Made by a program: the position numbers and the translations under genes. From Actinomycetota bacterium (GTDB lineage: Bacteria; Actinomycetota; Acidimicrobiia; Acidimicrobiales; AC-14), in assembly GCA_005888325.1 (NCBI GenBank), contig VAWU01000013.1, positions 1-51,622 on the forward strand: a stretch of DNA of 51,622 nucleotides, read 5' to 3'. The notes under the pieces were generated by a model that saw only the letters and a list, made by a program, of their open reading frames with translations, was not told where the DNA came from and did not search any database. Below are positions 7,584 through 15,297 of the stretch, one piece after another. Numbering within the stretch: the first letter of the stretch is position 1; the number at the start of each line of letters is the position of its first letter.

Positions 7584-8882
7584 ATGCTCGACCCCAGGCG
7601 GCTGCGCACCGACCTCGACGCCATGAAGGCCGCGCTGGCCCGGCGGGGCGACGACACGTCGGCGCTCGACCGCGCCGCGGAGCTCGACCGGCTCCATCGG
7701 GAGGTGGCCGGCCGGCGCGACGGCGCGCGCGCGGAGGTCAAGCGACTGTCGGTCGAGGTGCGCACGGCCCGCCGTGAGGGCGACGACGCGCGGGCCGAGC
7801 AGGCCGTGCACGAGAGCCGGGCGTTGGGCGAGGAGGAGAAGAAGCTGACGGCCGAGGCCGACGCGTTGGGCGGCGAGCTGCGCGGTCTGCTGCTCACGGT
7901 GGCCAACCTGCCCGCCGCGGGCAGCCCCGACGGCACCTCACCGGCCGACAACGTGGTGCTGCGCGTCGAGGGTTACGACGCGAGCCGTTACACCGATCAA
8001 CAACGCGTGCCCCATTGGGACATCGGCGCCGCGCTCGGCATCCTCGACCTCGAGCGGGGGGCGAAGTTGTCGGGTTCGATGTTCCCGATGTTCCGCGGCG
8101 CGGGCGCCGTGCTCGTGCGCGCCCTGTGCCAGCTCGCCCTCGACCGCAACGCGGATGCGTTCGAGGAGGTGCGCCCGCCCACGCTGGTGCGCACCGACAC
8201 GATGGTGTCGACCGGGCACTTGCCCAAGTTCGCGGACGACGCCTACCACGTCGAGCGCGACGACCTCTGGGCGATTCCGACCGCGGAGGTACCGCTCACG
8301 TCGCTCGCCCGCGACGAGGTGCTCGACGAGGCCGACCTGCCCATGCGGCTCATGGCGCACACCAGCTGCTTCCGGCGCGAGGCGGGCTCCGCGGGCCGCG
8401 ACACACGCGGCGTGCTGCGTGTCCACGAGTTCGACAAGGTGGAGCTGCTCGCGTACGCGACCGCCGAGCAGTCGGCGGAGGTGCACGCCGAGCTGCTCGC
8501 GCGCGCCGAGGGCACGCTGCGGGCCCTCGGGTTGGCGTACCGGGTGCTCGACCTGTGCGCGGGCGATCTCGGGGTCTCGTCCGCGCGCACGTTCGACCTC
8601 GAGGTCTACGCCCCGGGTTGCGACATGTGGCTCGAGGCGTCCTCGGTGTCGTGGTTCACCGACTACCAGGCGCGCCGGGCCAACGTGCGCTACCGCCCCG
8701 CGTCGGGGGGCGGCACGAGCTTCGTGCACACGCTGAACGGGTCCGCGCTGGCCGTGCCGCGCGTGTGGGCGGCGCTGGTCGAGACCTGCCGCCGGCCCGA
8801 TGGCTCGATCGAGGTGCCCGAGGCGCTCCGGCCGTACATGCGCGGCCTCGAGGTGATCGCGGCGCCCGATGGTTCGGGCTGA
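7584..8882 (+). CDS. serS: Seryl-tRNA synthetase
   Basis: Charges tRNA-Ser with serine; class II synthetase of 432 residues, the usual length. The N-terminal coiled-coil arm that binds the tRNA long variable arm spans about residues 25-105. Catalytic-core features are TAEVPLTSL, motif 2 with FRREAGSAGRDTRG and VHEFDKVELL, and motif 3 in LNGSALAVPRVW. The ATG at 7584 was preferred to the upstream frame start because MLDPRRLRTD is the standard SerRS N-terminus and a -10 hexamer sits 7 nt before it. It stands alone, divergent from the ABC exporter. Confidence 0.96.
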   Translation: MLDPRRLRTDLDAMKAALARRGDDTSALDRAAELDRLHREVAGRRDGARAEVKRLSVEVRTARREGDDARAEQAVHESRALGEEEKKLTAEADALGGELRGLLLTVANLPAAGSPDGTSPADNVVLRVEGYDASRYTDQQRVPHWDIGAALGILDLERGAKLSGSMFPMFRGAGAVLVRALCQLALDRNADAFEEVRPPTLVRTDTMVSTGHLPKFADDAYHVERDDLWAIPTAEVPLTSLARDEVLDEADLPMRLMAHTSCFRREAGSAGRDTRGVLRVHEFDKVELLAYATAEQSAEVHAELLARAEGTLRALGLAYRVLDLCAGDLGVSSARTFDLEVYAPGCDMWLEASSVSWFTDYQARRANVRYRPASGGGTSFVHTLNGSALAVPRVWAALVETCRRPDGSIEVPEALRPYMRGLEVIAAPDGSG

Positions 8883-8923
8883 TGGTTCGGCTGACGGTTT
8901 GCGCTGAACGACCGGGCGTTGGC

Positions 8924-8929
8924 TAACGT
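8924..8929 (+). promoter_or_regulatory. Putative leaderless -10 (TAACGT)
   Basis: TAACGT lies 7 nt before the GTG at 8937, which has no Shine-Dalgarno sequence. TTGCGC about 19 nt upstream could be a -35. This site decides the start of the small membrane protein. Confidence 0.5.
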
Positions 8930-8936
8930 CCTCGCC

Positions 8937-9107
8937 GTGAGCACGGCGCAGACCATCTTCGCCATCGCCCTCGGCGCGATCACCGTTCTCATCACCTGCT
9001 TCGCGCTCTACGTCGCTTCCTCGACGATGTGGGGCGACCGCTGGTACCGCCGCCCCGCCGGCGAGCCCGGGTCGGAGCCGCAGGCGGCGAGGAGCGAGCC
9101 GGGGTGA
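8937..9107 (+). CDS. Small single-helix membrane protein ahead of sdhC
   Basis: A 56-residue protein with one membrane helix (about residues 5-28, TIFAIALGAITVLITCFALY), then WGDRWYRRP and a polar tail. Its stop overlaps the sdhC start (GTGA), so it is translationally coupled to sdhC and very probably real. The GTG at 8937 was chosen over a TTG at 8919 because of the -10 hexamer 7 nt upstream. I recognise no family. A role as a small accessory subunit or assembly partner of the succinate dehydrogenase membrane anchor is only suggested by position. Confidence 0.65.
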   Translation: MSTAQTIFAIALGAITVLITCFALYVASSTMWGDRWYRRPAGEPGSEPQAARSEPG

Positions 9108-9472
9108 GCCCGAGCAGCAAGGTCTACAAAGGGAAGTCGGGGCAGTGGGCGTTCGTGGGGCACCGCGTCAGCGGGTTCCTCGTCTTCTTCTTCCTGCTTT
9201 TGCACATCGTCGACGTGTCGCTCGTGCGCTGGCCCGCGACCTACAACGAGGTGCACGAGCTCTACGGCAACATCCTGCTGCGTCTGTTCGAGGTGGGCCT
9301 GCTCTTCGCGCTGCTGTTCCACTCCCTCAACGGCCTGCGCATCGTGCTCCTCGACTTCTTCCCCGACGGCGTGCGCAATCAGCGGCTGCTGCTCTCCGGC
9401 GTGGTGTTCCTCACCCTCGCAGCCGGAATCCCCGGCGCGTGGATCATCGTCAAGCCGTTCTTCCTCAACTGA
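9104..9472 (+). CDS. sdhC: Succinate dehydrogenase cytochrome b subunit (SdhC)
   Basis: A 122-residue membrane anchor with three helices. It has the SdhC signature GHRVSGFLVFFFLLLHIVD, in which the R-x-S-G motif lies at the quinone site, and LFHSLNGLRI, whose His is a candidate haem b ligand. It would bind haem and quinone for complex II in the cytoplasmic membrane. The GTG start overlaps the preceding stop, and the stop overlaps the sdhD start. The frame is open upstream, but those residues are out-of-frame sequence from the preceding gene. Confidence 0.88.
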   Translation: MSPSSKVYKGKSGQWAFVGHRVSGFLVFFFLLLHIVDVSLVRWPATYNEVHELYGNILLRLFEVGLLFALLFHSLNGLRIVLLDFFPDGVRNQRLLLSGVVFLTLAAGIPGAWIIVKPFFLN

Positions 9473-9873
9473 TGGCGATCCGTACACCCGACCGCGTCGG
9501 TCGCCCCCGCGCCGGCGGCGACCGCCGGCCCCGCCAGAACTTCGAGACGTGGTCGTGGTTCTTCATGCGGGTCAGCGGGCTGGCGCTCATCTTCCTCGCG
9601 CTGACGCACTTCGCCATCACCCACATCACCAACGACGTCACCAAAACGAACATCGACTTCGTCGGGAAGCGGTGGTCGAACCCGCTGTGGCAGGTCTTCG
9701 ACTGGGCCCTCCTCGCGCTCGCCCTTCTCCACGGCCTCAACGGCCTACGGACGGTAATCGACGACTACGTGCGCGTGCCCACGCGCCGAGTGGCGGTCAA
9801 GGCCGTGCTGTACACCTTGAGCTTCGGCCTCTTCGCGTTCGGCACGCTCACCATCTTCACGTTCTCCTCCTAG
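9472..9873 (+). CDS. sdhD: Succinate dehydrogenase membrane anchor subunit (SdhD)
   Basis: A 133-residue protein with an Arg-rich N-terminus and three membrane helices. FETWSWFFMRVSGLALIFLA and LLHGLNGLRTVIDDY mirror the R-x-S-G and H-x-x-N-G-L-R motifs of SdhC, as expected for the paired anchor. Its ATG overlaps the sdhC stop. In most actinobacteria sdhA and sdhB follow; here a lipoprotein gene follows instead, so the flavoprotein and iron-sulfur subunits must be encoded elsewhere. Confidence 0.87.
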   Translation: MAIRTPDRVGRPRAGGDRRPRQNFETWSWFFMRVSGLALIFLALTHFAITHITNDVTKTNIDFVGKRWSNPLWQVFDWALLALALLHGLNGLRTVIDDYVRVPTRRVAVKAVLYTLSFGLFAFGTLTIFTFSS

Positions 9874-9878
9874 CGGGT

Positions 9879-11126
9879 GTGAAGCGGGCGCCGCTGGCCG
9901 CGACGGTCGTCTTCGTCGTCGTCACCTCGGGACTCGGTGGGTGCGGCAAGGCCAGGCGCGAGACTCCCGCGGAGCGGCGTGCCAAGGAGCGGGAGACGAT
10001 CGAGCGGATCCGCGTGCAGGTCGCCCGCGTGCGCGGCCTGAAATGGAAGGCGCCGCTCGCGGTTCGCATCGTCTCGCGGGCTGAGCTGCGCCGGCGGCTG
10101 AAGCAGGCGGACGCGCGCGATGCGCGGCCCGAGCGCGAGGCGTCCGACGAGGCGATCCTCAAGCTGCTGAAGCTCATTCCCCAGGATCTCGCCTTGCAGG
10201 CAGCAGTCGACAAGCTCGTCGCGGCCGAGGTCGTCGGCTTCTACGACCCTCAGACGAAGCAGCTGTTCATCGCAGGGGAGACCAACGGCAAGCTCACCCC
10301 CGATACCGAGGTCACCGTGGCCCACGAGCTCGACCACGCGCTGACCGACCAGCACTTCGACTTCGGTGCCACGACGCGCGCCCTCGAGGAGAGCGACCGC
10401 GCCGAGGAGCTGTTCGCGTACACCGCGTTGATCGAGGGCGACGCCGTCCTACTCCAGAGCCTGTGGGCGCAGCGCTATCTGAGCGACAAGGCGCAGGGCT
10501 CGCTCGGCGCCGAGCTGAGCGGCTCGGGCCCGGACGACACGCCCGCGTACCTGCGGGCATCGCTCACCTTCCCGTACACGAAAGGCCTCGACTTCACCTT
10601 CGAGCGGTACCGCACGACGCGCAGCTTCGCCGGCGTCGACGCCGCCTGGCGCCGACCCCCGACCTCGACCGAGGAGATCCTCCACCCCGAGCGGTACACG
10701 GAGGGCCAGGAGTGGCACGCGCCGGCGCTGCCCGACGTGGCCACCGCCGCCGGGTGCACGCCGCTGAGGTCCGGGAGCCTCGGTGAGTTCGACATGCAGG
10801 AGGTGCTGGCCCGGTACCTGAGCGAGCGTGACGCGGACCGCGCCGCCGACAGCTGGGCGGGCGACGCGTTCAGCTTCGTTCGGTGTGGCACGGTGCCGGG
10901 CCTGGTCGAACGCTGGGCGGCCGACGACGAGGCGGGCGCCGGTCGCCTCACGACCGGCCTGATGCGGTGGGCTCCGTCGTGGGCCGGGGGTCGCCCACCG
11001 GACGCGGACGGATTCTTCTCGGGAAAGGGCGGCGCAGGTCGCGTCCACCGCGTCGGCCGCGACGTCGCGCTGGTGCTGGCCGGTGACGAGGCCACCGCCG
11101 GCCGCCTCGCCAACGCGCTCGGCTGA
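9879..11126 (+). CDS. Lipoprotein with zinc-metallopeptidase-like HExxH motif
   Basis: A 415-residue protein starting with a GTG 5 nt after sdhD. A lipoprotein signal ends at C22 (GLGGC). A charged coiled-coil-like region (about 28-110) precedes VVGFYDPQTKQLFI and then HELDH at 149-153. E187 in ALIEGDAVL is placed where a third zinc ligand of a gluzincin would sit. The C-terminal half (about 230-415) has no motif I know. The motif suggests an extracytoplasmic zinc peptidase, but I cannot assign a named family. It may be co-transcribed with sdhCD. Confidence 0.75.
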   Translation: MKRAPLAATVVFVVVTSGLGGCGKARRETPAERRAKERETIERIRVQVARVRGLKWKAPLAVRIVSRAELRRRLKQADARDARPEREASDEAILKLLKLIPQDLALQAAVDKLVAAEVVGFYDPQTKQLFIAGETNGKLTPDTEVTVAHELDHALTDQHFDFGATTRALEESDRAEELFAYTALIEGDAVLLQSLWAQRYLSDKAQGSLGAELSGSGPDDTPAYLRASLTFPYTKGLDFTFERYRTTRSFAGVDAAWRRPPTSTEEILHPERYTEGQEWHAPALPDVATAAGCTPLRSGSLGEFDMQEVLARYLSERDADRAADSWAGDAFSFVRCGTVPGLVERWAADDEAGAGRLTTGLMRWAPSWAGGRPPDADGFFSGKGGAGRVHRVGRDVALVLAGDEATAGRLANALG

Positions 11127-11173
11127 CCCCGCGGCCCCGCTCGGGGCCGATCCGCGCGTGCAGACTGTCGGGC

Positions 11174-11782
11174 ATGGGCCAGGAGGTGCAATGTTCGGCG
11201 CACGTCGACGGTCACACGGTCGTCGGGAAGGCGATGCTCGAGACCGACGAGCTCCTCTTCCGCGGCGCCGAGCGCATGCGCATCCCGTTGGGCGACATCA
11301 CGAAGGCGACCGCCGCTGACGGCCGTCTCGTCGTCCGCCACAAGAGCGGTACCGCCACCTTCGAGCTGGGGCCGGTGGCCGCGCGTTGGGCCGAGCGGAT
11401 CACCCACCCGCCGACGCTCGCCGACAAGCTGGGTGTGAAGCCGGGCCATCGGGTGACGCTCCTGGGTCTCGACGACGCGCGGTTCGCGAAGACGCTCGAG
11501 GAGCGCGGGGCCGACGTCGGGCGCGGCAGGCTGCGCAAGGGGACCGACGTCGTCCTGCTCGGAGTGCACCGGCCCCGCGACCTCGACCGCCTCGCGAGGC
11601 TCGAGACGTCGATGGCGCGCGACGGTGCGATCTGGGTCGTCTATCCCAAGGGCCGCAAGGATCCGAGTGAGGGCGACGTCATCGAGGCGGGCAAGGCCGC
11701 GGGATTCGTCGACGTCAAGGTCGCCCGCTTCTCCGACACCCATACCGCGCTCAAGTTCGTGATCCCCAAGGCCCGCCGTTGA
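11174..11782 (+). CDS. Conserved hypothetical protein, DUF3052-like C-terminal part
   Basis: A 202-residue soluble protein without signal or membrane segment. The N-terminal third is beta-rich and reads like a small domain (about 1-75). From about residue 80, LADKLGVKPGHRVTLLGL and later DGAIWVVYPKGRKDPSEGDV resemble DUF3052 proteins, whose function is unknown to me. The ATG at 11174 follows CAGACT by 7 nt, matching the leaderless pattern seen elsewhere here. It converges with the zinc-ribbon gene at 11784, leaving 1 nt between the stops. Confidence 0.7.
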   Translation: MGQEVQCSAHVDGHTVVGKAMLETDELLFRGAERMRIPLGDITKATAADGRLVVRHKSGTATFELGPVAARWAERITHPPTLADKLGVKPGHRVTLLGLDDARFAKTLEERGADVGRGRLRKGTDVVLLGVHRPRDLDRLARLETSMARDGAIWVVYPKGRKDPSEGDVIEAGKAAGFVDVKVARFSDTHTALKFVIPKARR

Positions 11783-11783
11783 G

Positions 11784-12125
11784 TCATGCCCGGCTGTCCA
11801 CGAGGAGTCGGAGCACCTCGGCGTCGTCGGCGGAGGCTTCCGGTCCGTAGGTGAGCACGACGGTGCCGCGCGTCCCGCACCGGGGGCAGGTCAGCGCCAC
11901 GACCGCGGTCTCGTCGGCCGCGTCGGACGCGCCCTCGGTGCGCAGGAGCCGGTGGAGCCGCACCTCGACGGCCGGGCTCTCCCGCCGGCAGGTGAAGCAG
12001 AGCAGCGTCCCGTCGGGCCGGGCCGCGAACTGACCGGCGTACCCTTCCGTCTCGAGCCGGTGCATCGCCTCCGCGATCGTGCAGCCGTCGGTCACGTCGT
12101 CGCTCGGCTCGCTCGGCTCGCTCAT
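11784..12125 (-). CDS. Small zinc-ribbon-like protein
   Basis: A 113-residue protein with two CxxC pairs, C43/C46 in CFTC and C80/C83 in CPRCG, which would form a zinc ribbon. The N-terminus is acidic and Ser/Pro-rich. The middle (EAMHRLETEGYAGQF) looks helical. Its ATG overlaps the topoisomerase stop (ATGA), so it is co-translated with that gene. No named family is recognised; the coupling suggests a role with topoisomerase IB, but this is only positional. Confidence 0.7.
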   Translation of the reverse strand: MSEPSEPSDDVTDGCTIAEAMHRLETEGYAGQFAARPDGTLLCFTCRRESPAVEVRLHRLLRTEGASDAADETAVVALTCPRCGTRGTVVLTYGPEASADDAEVLRLLVDSRA

Positions 12126-13162
12126 GCCGCGACGGGGAGCTCGACGTCGTCATCGGTGAGCAGCGCGAGCACGGCGCGTTCGATCGCGCCCTGGGTGGAA
12201 GGCTGGCCCATCTCGACATCCTCGCCGATCCCCTCGAGCGCCGCGGCGATCGTGAGGCCCGACCGATAGCGGTCGACGACCCGGGGGTCGACGTACGACG
12301 AGCGCGACACCGCGGGCGTGTTGCCGAGATAGTGGGCGACCTCCTGCATGGCCCGGGCGACGGCCCGCGTGCGGCCGGTGGCCGATGTCGCCCGCTCGGA
12401 CACCGCCAGCGCCACCGCCGCGAGCACGGTGGCGTTCCACGTGCGGAAGTCCTTGGCAGTGAGCTCCGCGCCGCTCAGCTCCCGGATGAACGCGTTGATG
12501 TCGGCCGATCTCACGTCGACCCACAGGCGGCCCCGCCGGTATGCGAGCAGCTCGTGTCCCCCGCCGGTACGGCGCTTCAACGCGGTCACGACCGAGACGA
12601 CTTGCGGATCCACGATCGACTGGATGCGGCGCTTGCCGTTCTTGGCCTTGTAGTCGAACGTCACGACGTTGCGCGACACCTCGACGTGGCGCTTGCGCAT
12701 CGTGGCCAAGCCAAACGTCTGGTTCTGCTCCGCGTAGCCCTCGGTGCCGATGCGGAAGAACCCGAGGTCGAGCAGCCGTACCGCGCACGAGAGCACGCGG
12801 TCGCGGGTGAGGCCCCGCTGCGACAGGTTGTGCATGCACGTGGCGCGCAGGTCTGGGAGCAGCCGCGCGAACTCGAGCATGTGGTCGAACTTCTCGCGGT
12901 CGCGATGCGCGCGCCAGATGTCGTGGTAGCGGTACTGGCGGCGCCCCCTCGCGTCGGTGCCGGTGGCCTGAATGTGCCCGCCGGGGAGGGGACAGATCCA
13001 GACGTCGGTCCAAGCCGGAGGGATGGCAAGCGCGCGGATCCGATCGAGCACACCGGGATCGGCGATCCGCTTGCCGTTCTCGTCGAGGTAGACGAACCCT
13101 CTGCCCGCACGCCGCCTGGCGATCCCGGGGCCGGAGCAGTCGACGCGTCGGAGCCGTGGCAC
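12122..13162 (-). CDS. DNA topoisomerase IB (poxvirus/bacterial type)
   Basis: Relaxes supercoils by transient 3'-phosphotyrosyl cleavage of one strand. In the 346-residue form begun at GTG 13162, the catalytic pentad is recognisable: R137 (FFRIGTEGY), a Lys in FDYKAKNGKRR (about 172-174), R240 (KDFRTWN), H277 (HYLGNTP) and Y290 (SRSSYVDPR). Length matches bacterial TopIB. The GTG has a GGAAGGGG ribosome-binding stretch upstream; the longer frame to 13240 would add a Gly/Pro/Arg run across the csbD terminator, so I rejected it. The downstream zinc-ribbon gene is coupled by overlap. Confidence 0.92.
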   Translation of the reverse strand: MPRLRRVDCSGPGIARRRAGRGFVYLDENGKRIADPGVLDRIRALAIPPAWTDVWICPLPGGHIQATGTDARGRRQYRYHDIWRAHRDREKFDHMLEFARLLPDLRATCMHNLSQRGLTRDRVLSCAVRLLDLGFFRIGTEGYAEQNQTFGLATMRKRHVEVSRNVVTFDYKAKNGKRRIQSIVDPQVVSVVTALKRRTGGGHELLAYRRGRLWVDVRSADINAFIRELSGAELTAKDFRTWNATVLAAVALAVSERATSATGRTRAVARAMQEVAHYLGNTPAVSRSSYVDPRVVDRYRSGLTIAAALEGIGEDVEMGQPSTQGAIERAVLALLTDDDVELPVAA

Positions 13163-13212
13163 GCGCTCACCCCTTCCCGCCTCCGCACCGGGCCAACCGC
13201 CCGGGCGTGGAC

Positions 13213-13238
13213 GGGCCCCGGCCCGTGGGCCGGGGCCC
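13213..13238 (-). terminator. Strong GC hairpin after csbD
   Basis: A perfect 12-bp inverted repeat (GGGCCCCGGCCC, 2-nt spacer, GGGCCGGGGCCC) lies between the csbD stop and the topoisomerase start. No T-run follows, as is common for actinobacterial terminators. It should separate csbD from the topoisomerase gene. Confidence 0.65.
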
Positions 13239-13264
13239 ATCGTGCTGCTGCCTGCGGGACCTGC

Positions 13265-13474
13265 CTACTTGGCCCGCTCGGCCACTTCCTGCTCGACCTC
13301 GTCCGCCTTGGCCGTGGCCTCGTGCTTCTTGGCCTCGGCGCGGGCCTCGGTCGCCTTCCGCTGGGCCTCGCCCTTGTCCTTCTGGGCCTTGCCCTCGCGT
13401 CGCAGGTCGGGGTTGTCGGTCACGTCTCCGACCGCCTCCTTGACCTTGCCCTTCGCCTCTTCGAAAACACCCAT
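13265..13474 (-). CDS. csbD: CsbD-family stress protein
   Basis: A 69-residue, charged, helical protein beginning MGVFEEAKGKVKEAVGDVTD, the CsbD signature, followed by a Lys/Glu/Ala-rich repeat-like tail. CsbD was named as a sigma-B-controlled protein in Bacillus subtilis; its biochemical role is unknown. AAAAGGAG lies 8 nt before the ATG. A sigma-B/F-like promoter is placed about 45 nt upstream of the start, and a strong hairpin follows the gene, so it is probably a single-gene stress transcript. Confidence 0.9.
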   Translation of the reverse strand: MGVFEEAKGKVKEAVGDVTDNPDLRREGKAQKDKGEAQRKATEARAEAKKHEATAKADEVEQEVAERAK

Positions 13475-13518
13475 GTCGTTCGCTCCTTTTCCTCTGCGTT
13501 CGATGCGTTCGAGCGCGC

Positions 13519-13544
13519 GTACCCGATGGTCCGCGCGGGGAAAC
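13519..13544 (-). promoter_or_regulatory. Sigma-B/SigF-type promoter of csbD
   Basis: On the minus strand GTTTCC (13544-13539) and GGGTAC (13524-13519) are separated by exactly 14 nt, matching the general-stress consensus GTTT-N14-16-GGGTA. The -10 is about 45 nt before the csbD ATG, which also has a good ribosome-binding site. Confidence 0.6.
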
Positions 13545-13836
13545 TGGACCTGTCGTCCGCCGGGGGGGCGTCATCGCGGATTCGAGTCGTCGCGGCCCAG
13601 ACCACGCTCTCTGAGGGATCGAGGGCCGGCGGAGCACCCGCATCGCGCCACCGCCACCTGGAGGGGGGTGGGGACCCGGCGGCGGTGGCGCGGTGGAGAT
13701 CCTCTCCTGTCGAATCAAGGTTGCGGACGCGAAGTGTACGCGACTCCGCGGGCAACGACGTCGAGCGCGCCGAGTGCCGAAACCGCCGCGCGCCATCGCC
13801 CACGGCGCGGCACCGCGGGTCCCGGTTCGTGGTCGG
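13545..13836. other. Intergenic region upstream of csbD
   Basis: Beyond the csbD promoter there are about 290 bases with no credible gene. They are GC-rich with G-runs (near 13560 and 13665). Long open frames cross the region on the plus strand, but their Arg/Pro/Ser-rich content marks them as spurious. The thioredoxin-like lipoprotein gene ends at 13837. I see no further motif. Confidence 0.4.
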
Positions 13837-14814
13837 TCAGGGCGCGGGCTCGGGCCCGATCACGGGAAGGGCGCGCAGCAGGGGCTCGACCTCGTCGCGG
13901 GTGACGACGTTGTCGAAGCGGGCCGTGATCCTGCCGTCGGCACCGATGACGAACACCCAGGGCTCGTTGAGGTCGTTGTTGCGAAGGAGCCACTCGGCCG
14001 CCGCCTTCGTCAGCACCTGCTTCTCGAAGTCCTGCCAGATCTCGACGTGGACGAAGCTGGCCCGGTCGGCGTAGGCGCGCGCGAGCTCCTGCACCATGTC
14101 GGTGACCGGACCGCAGAAGCGGCTCGTGCAGTACACGGGCGTGGCGAACACCACGACCGCGGGTCGGTGCAGCGCGAGGGCCCGGGCGATCGTGGTCTGG
14201 TGGAGCTCGGGGTCGGGTATGGCGGCCCCGTCGGCTCGGGAGTCGAGGGCCTTCGTCGGCACGTTCGGGGACCGCACGGTCAGGTTCTCGCTCGGCAGGG
14301 CCGGATCGCCCGGCGCCGGGATCGCGTGCTTGTCGCGCACCGGGAACGCCGCGGTCGCGGTGCGGGGCTTCGCCTCACCGACGAGGCGGGCGGTGACGTG
14401 GACCTTCCAGAACCCGGCCCGGTCGAACGCCACCTGGGCGCCGTAGACACCCTTCCCGACAGAGCCGGGCAGGGGCGCCGGGCCCGGACGCGACCCGGCC
14501 GCCGGGCTACCCGGCAGGCTGATGAACGGCGCCGTCGCCTCGGGCCCGGGCCGCGACCGCGCCCCCTTCTCGCCTCTGCCCTCGTAGGTGAAGCGAAGGT
14601 GGACGGAGCCGTAGCTCACGAACTCCTGGTCGTTGGTGAGCAGGCCGACGATGAAGCGGGCCGCGGGTCCGACCGCGAGGTCGAAGCTCGCCACCTCCGC
14701 GGCCAGGCCCTTGGACGCGGCCGCGCCGGCGCCGCTGCTGCTGTTGCCACCACCACCACACGCGGCTGCGCCCAAACCGGCGACTAGGAGGCACGCGGCG
14801 ACGCGGCGCGTCAC
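13837..14814 (-). CDS. Lipoprotein with C-terminal thioredoxin-like domain
   Basis: A 325-residue exported protein. The GTG at 14814 gives a short signal with Cys at 19 (GAAAC), followed by a Gly/Ser linker. Residues about 35-195 look like a beta-sandwich. The last 130 residues have thioredoxin-fold features: AVVVFATPVYCTSRFCGP with C229 and C234, a helix, then EPWVFVIGADGRITARFD. The CxxxxC spacing differs from CxxC and recalls Sco- or peroxiredoxin-like proteins. A redox or metallochaperone role outside the membrane is possible. The start overlaps the stop of the upstream lipoprotein gene (GTGA). Confidence 0.75.
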   Translation of the reverse strand: MTRRVAACLLVAGLGAAACGGGGNSSSGAGAAASKGLAAEVASFDLAVGPAARFIVGLLTNDQEFVSYGSVHLRFTYEGRGEKGARSRPGPEATAPFISLPGSPAAGSRPGPAPLPGSVGKGVYGAQVAFDRAGFWKVHVTARLVGEAKPRTATAAFPVRDKHAIPAPGDPALPSENLTVRSPNVPTKALDSRADGAAIPDPELHQTTIARALALHRPAVVVFATPVYCTSRFCGPVTDMVQELARAYADRASFVHVEIWQDFEKQVLTKAAAEWLLRNNDLNEPWVFVIGADGRITARFDNVVTRDEVEPLLRALPVIGPEPAP

Positions 14815-15191
14815 GACGCGCAGCCCGGCGCGGCGTGGTCGAGCCGGCGCAGCCCGGCGCGGGCGGCGGCGATGAGCGTGTCGAGGTCGGCGGGGAGCGA
14901 AGCAGGCGGGTGGTCGAAGGCGAGGTCGGCCTCGACCCGGAACATCGCCTCGAGCACTCGCGCCGTCGAGCGCCGGTCGACGTTCTCCAGCGCCCGCGCC
15001 AGCACATGGAGGGTGCCGTGGGAGCGGTCGAAGAACGTGGTGCGCACGCGCGCCGGGGTGCGGGCGGCTTGGCCACGCGCGACGCACAGCCCGGCGAGCG
15101 CGCGTGCATAGGCGTCGTCGGCAGCGGACTTGCCTGCCGCGCAGGCACCGGCGACCAGCACGACGAGCACGAGGAAGGCGCCGAACCGCAC
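14811..15191 (-). CDS. Small putative lipoprotein
   Basis: A 126-residue protein with a lipobox VAGAC (Cys17), then a helical region with a second conserved-looking Cys (LAGLCVARG) and a C-terminal Cys near the end. I recognise no family. TAGGCT lies 7 nt before the GTG start, fitting a leaderless transcript. The stop overlaps the start of the thioredoxin-like lipoprotein, so the two are made together and may act together in the cell envelope. Confidence 0.65.
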   Translation of the reverse strand: MRFGAFLVLVVLVAGACAAGKSAADDAYARALAGLCVARGQAARTPARVRTTFFDRSHGTLHVLARALENVDRRSTARVLEAMFRVEADLAFDHPPASLPADLDTLIAAARAGLRRLDHAAPGCAS

Positions 15192-15198
15192 GCGGGAG

Positions 15199-15204
15199 AG
15201 CCTA
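15199..15204 (-). promoter_or_regulatory. Putative leaderless -10 (TAGGCT)
   Basis: TAGGCT on the minus strand lies 7 nt before the GTG of the small lipoprotein gene at 15191. No Shine-Dalgarno sequence is present. No clear -35 was seen. Confidence 0.4.
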
Positions 15205-15297
15205 AACGGCAGTCGCGGCGAGACTGCGTCGCCGATGAAAGTGCCGGAGCATTACCGTGGACGCAGCGAGCAACTGGCTCGGGTGCGCAGGAGCGTC

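Noticed and set aside
12332-14074. A 580-codon open frame on the plus strand across topoisomerase, csbD and an intergenic region
   Set aside because: It crosses three unrelated features, is low in hydrophobic pattern, and lies antisense to clear genes.
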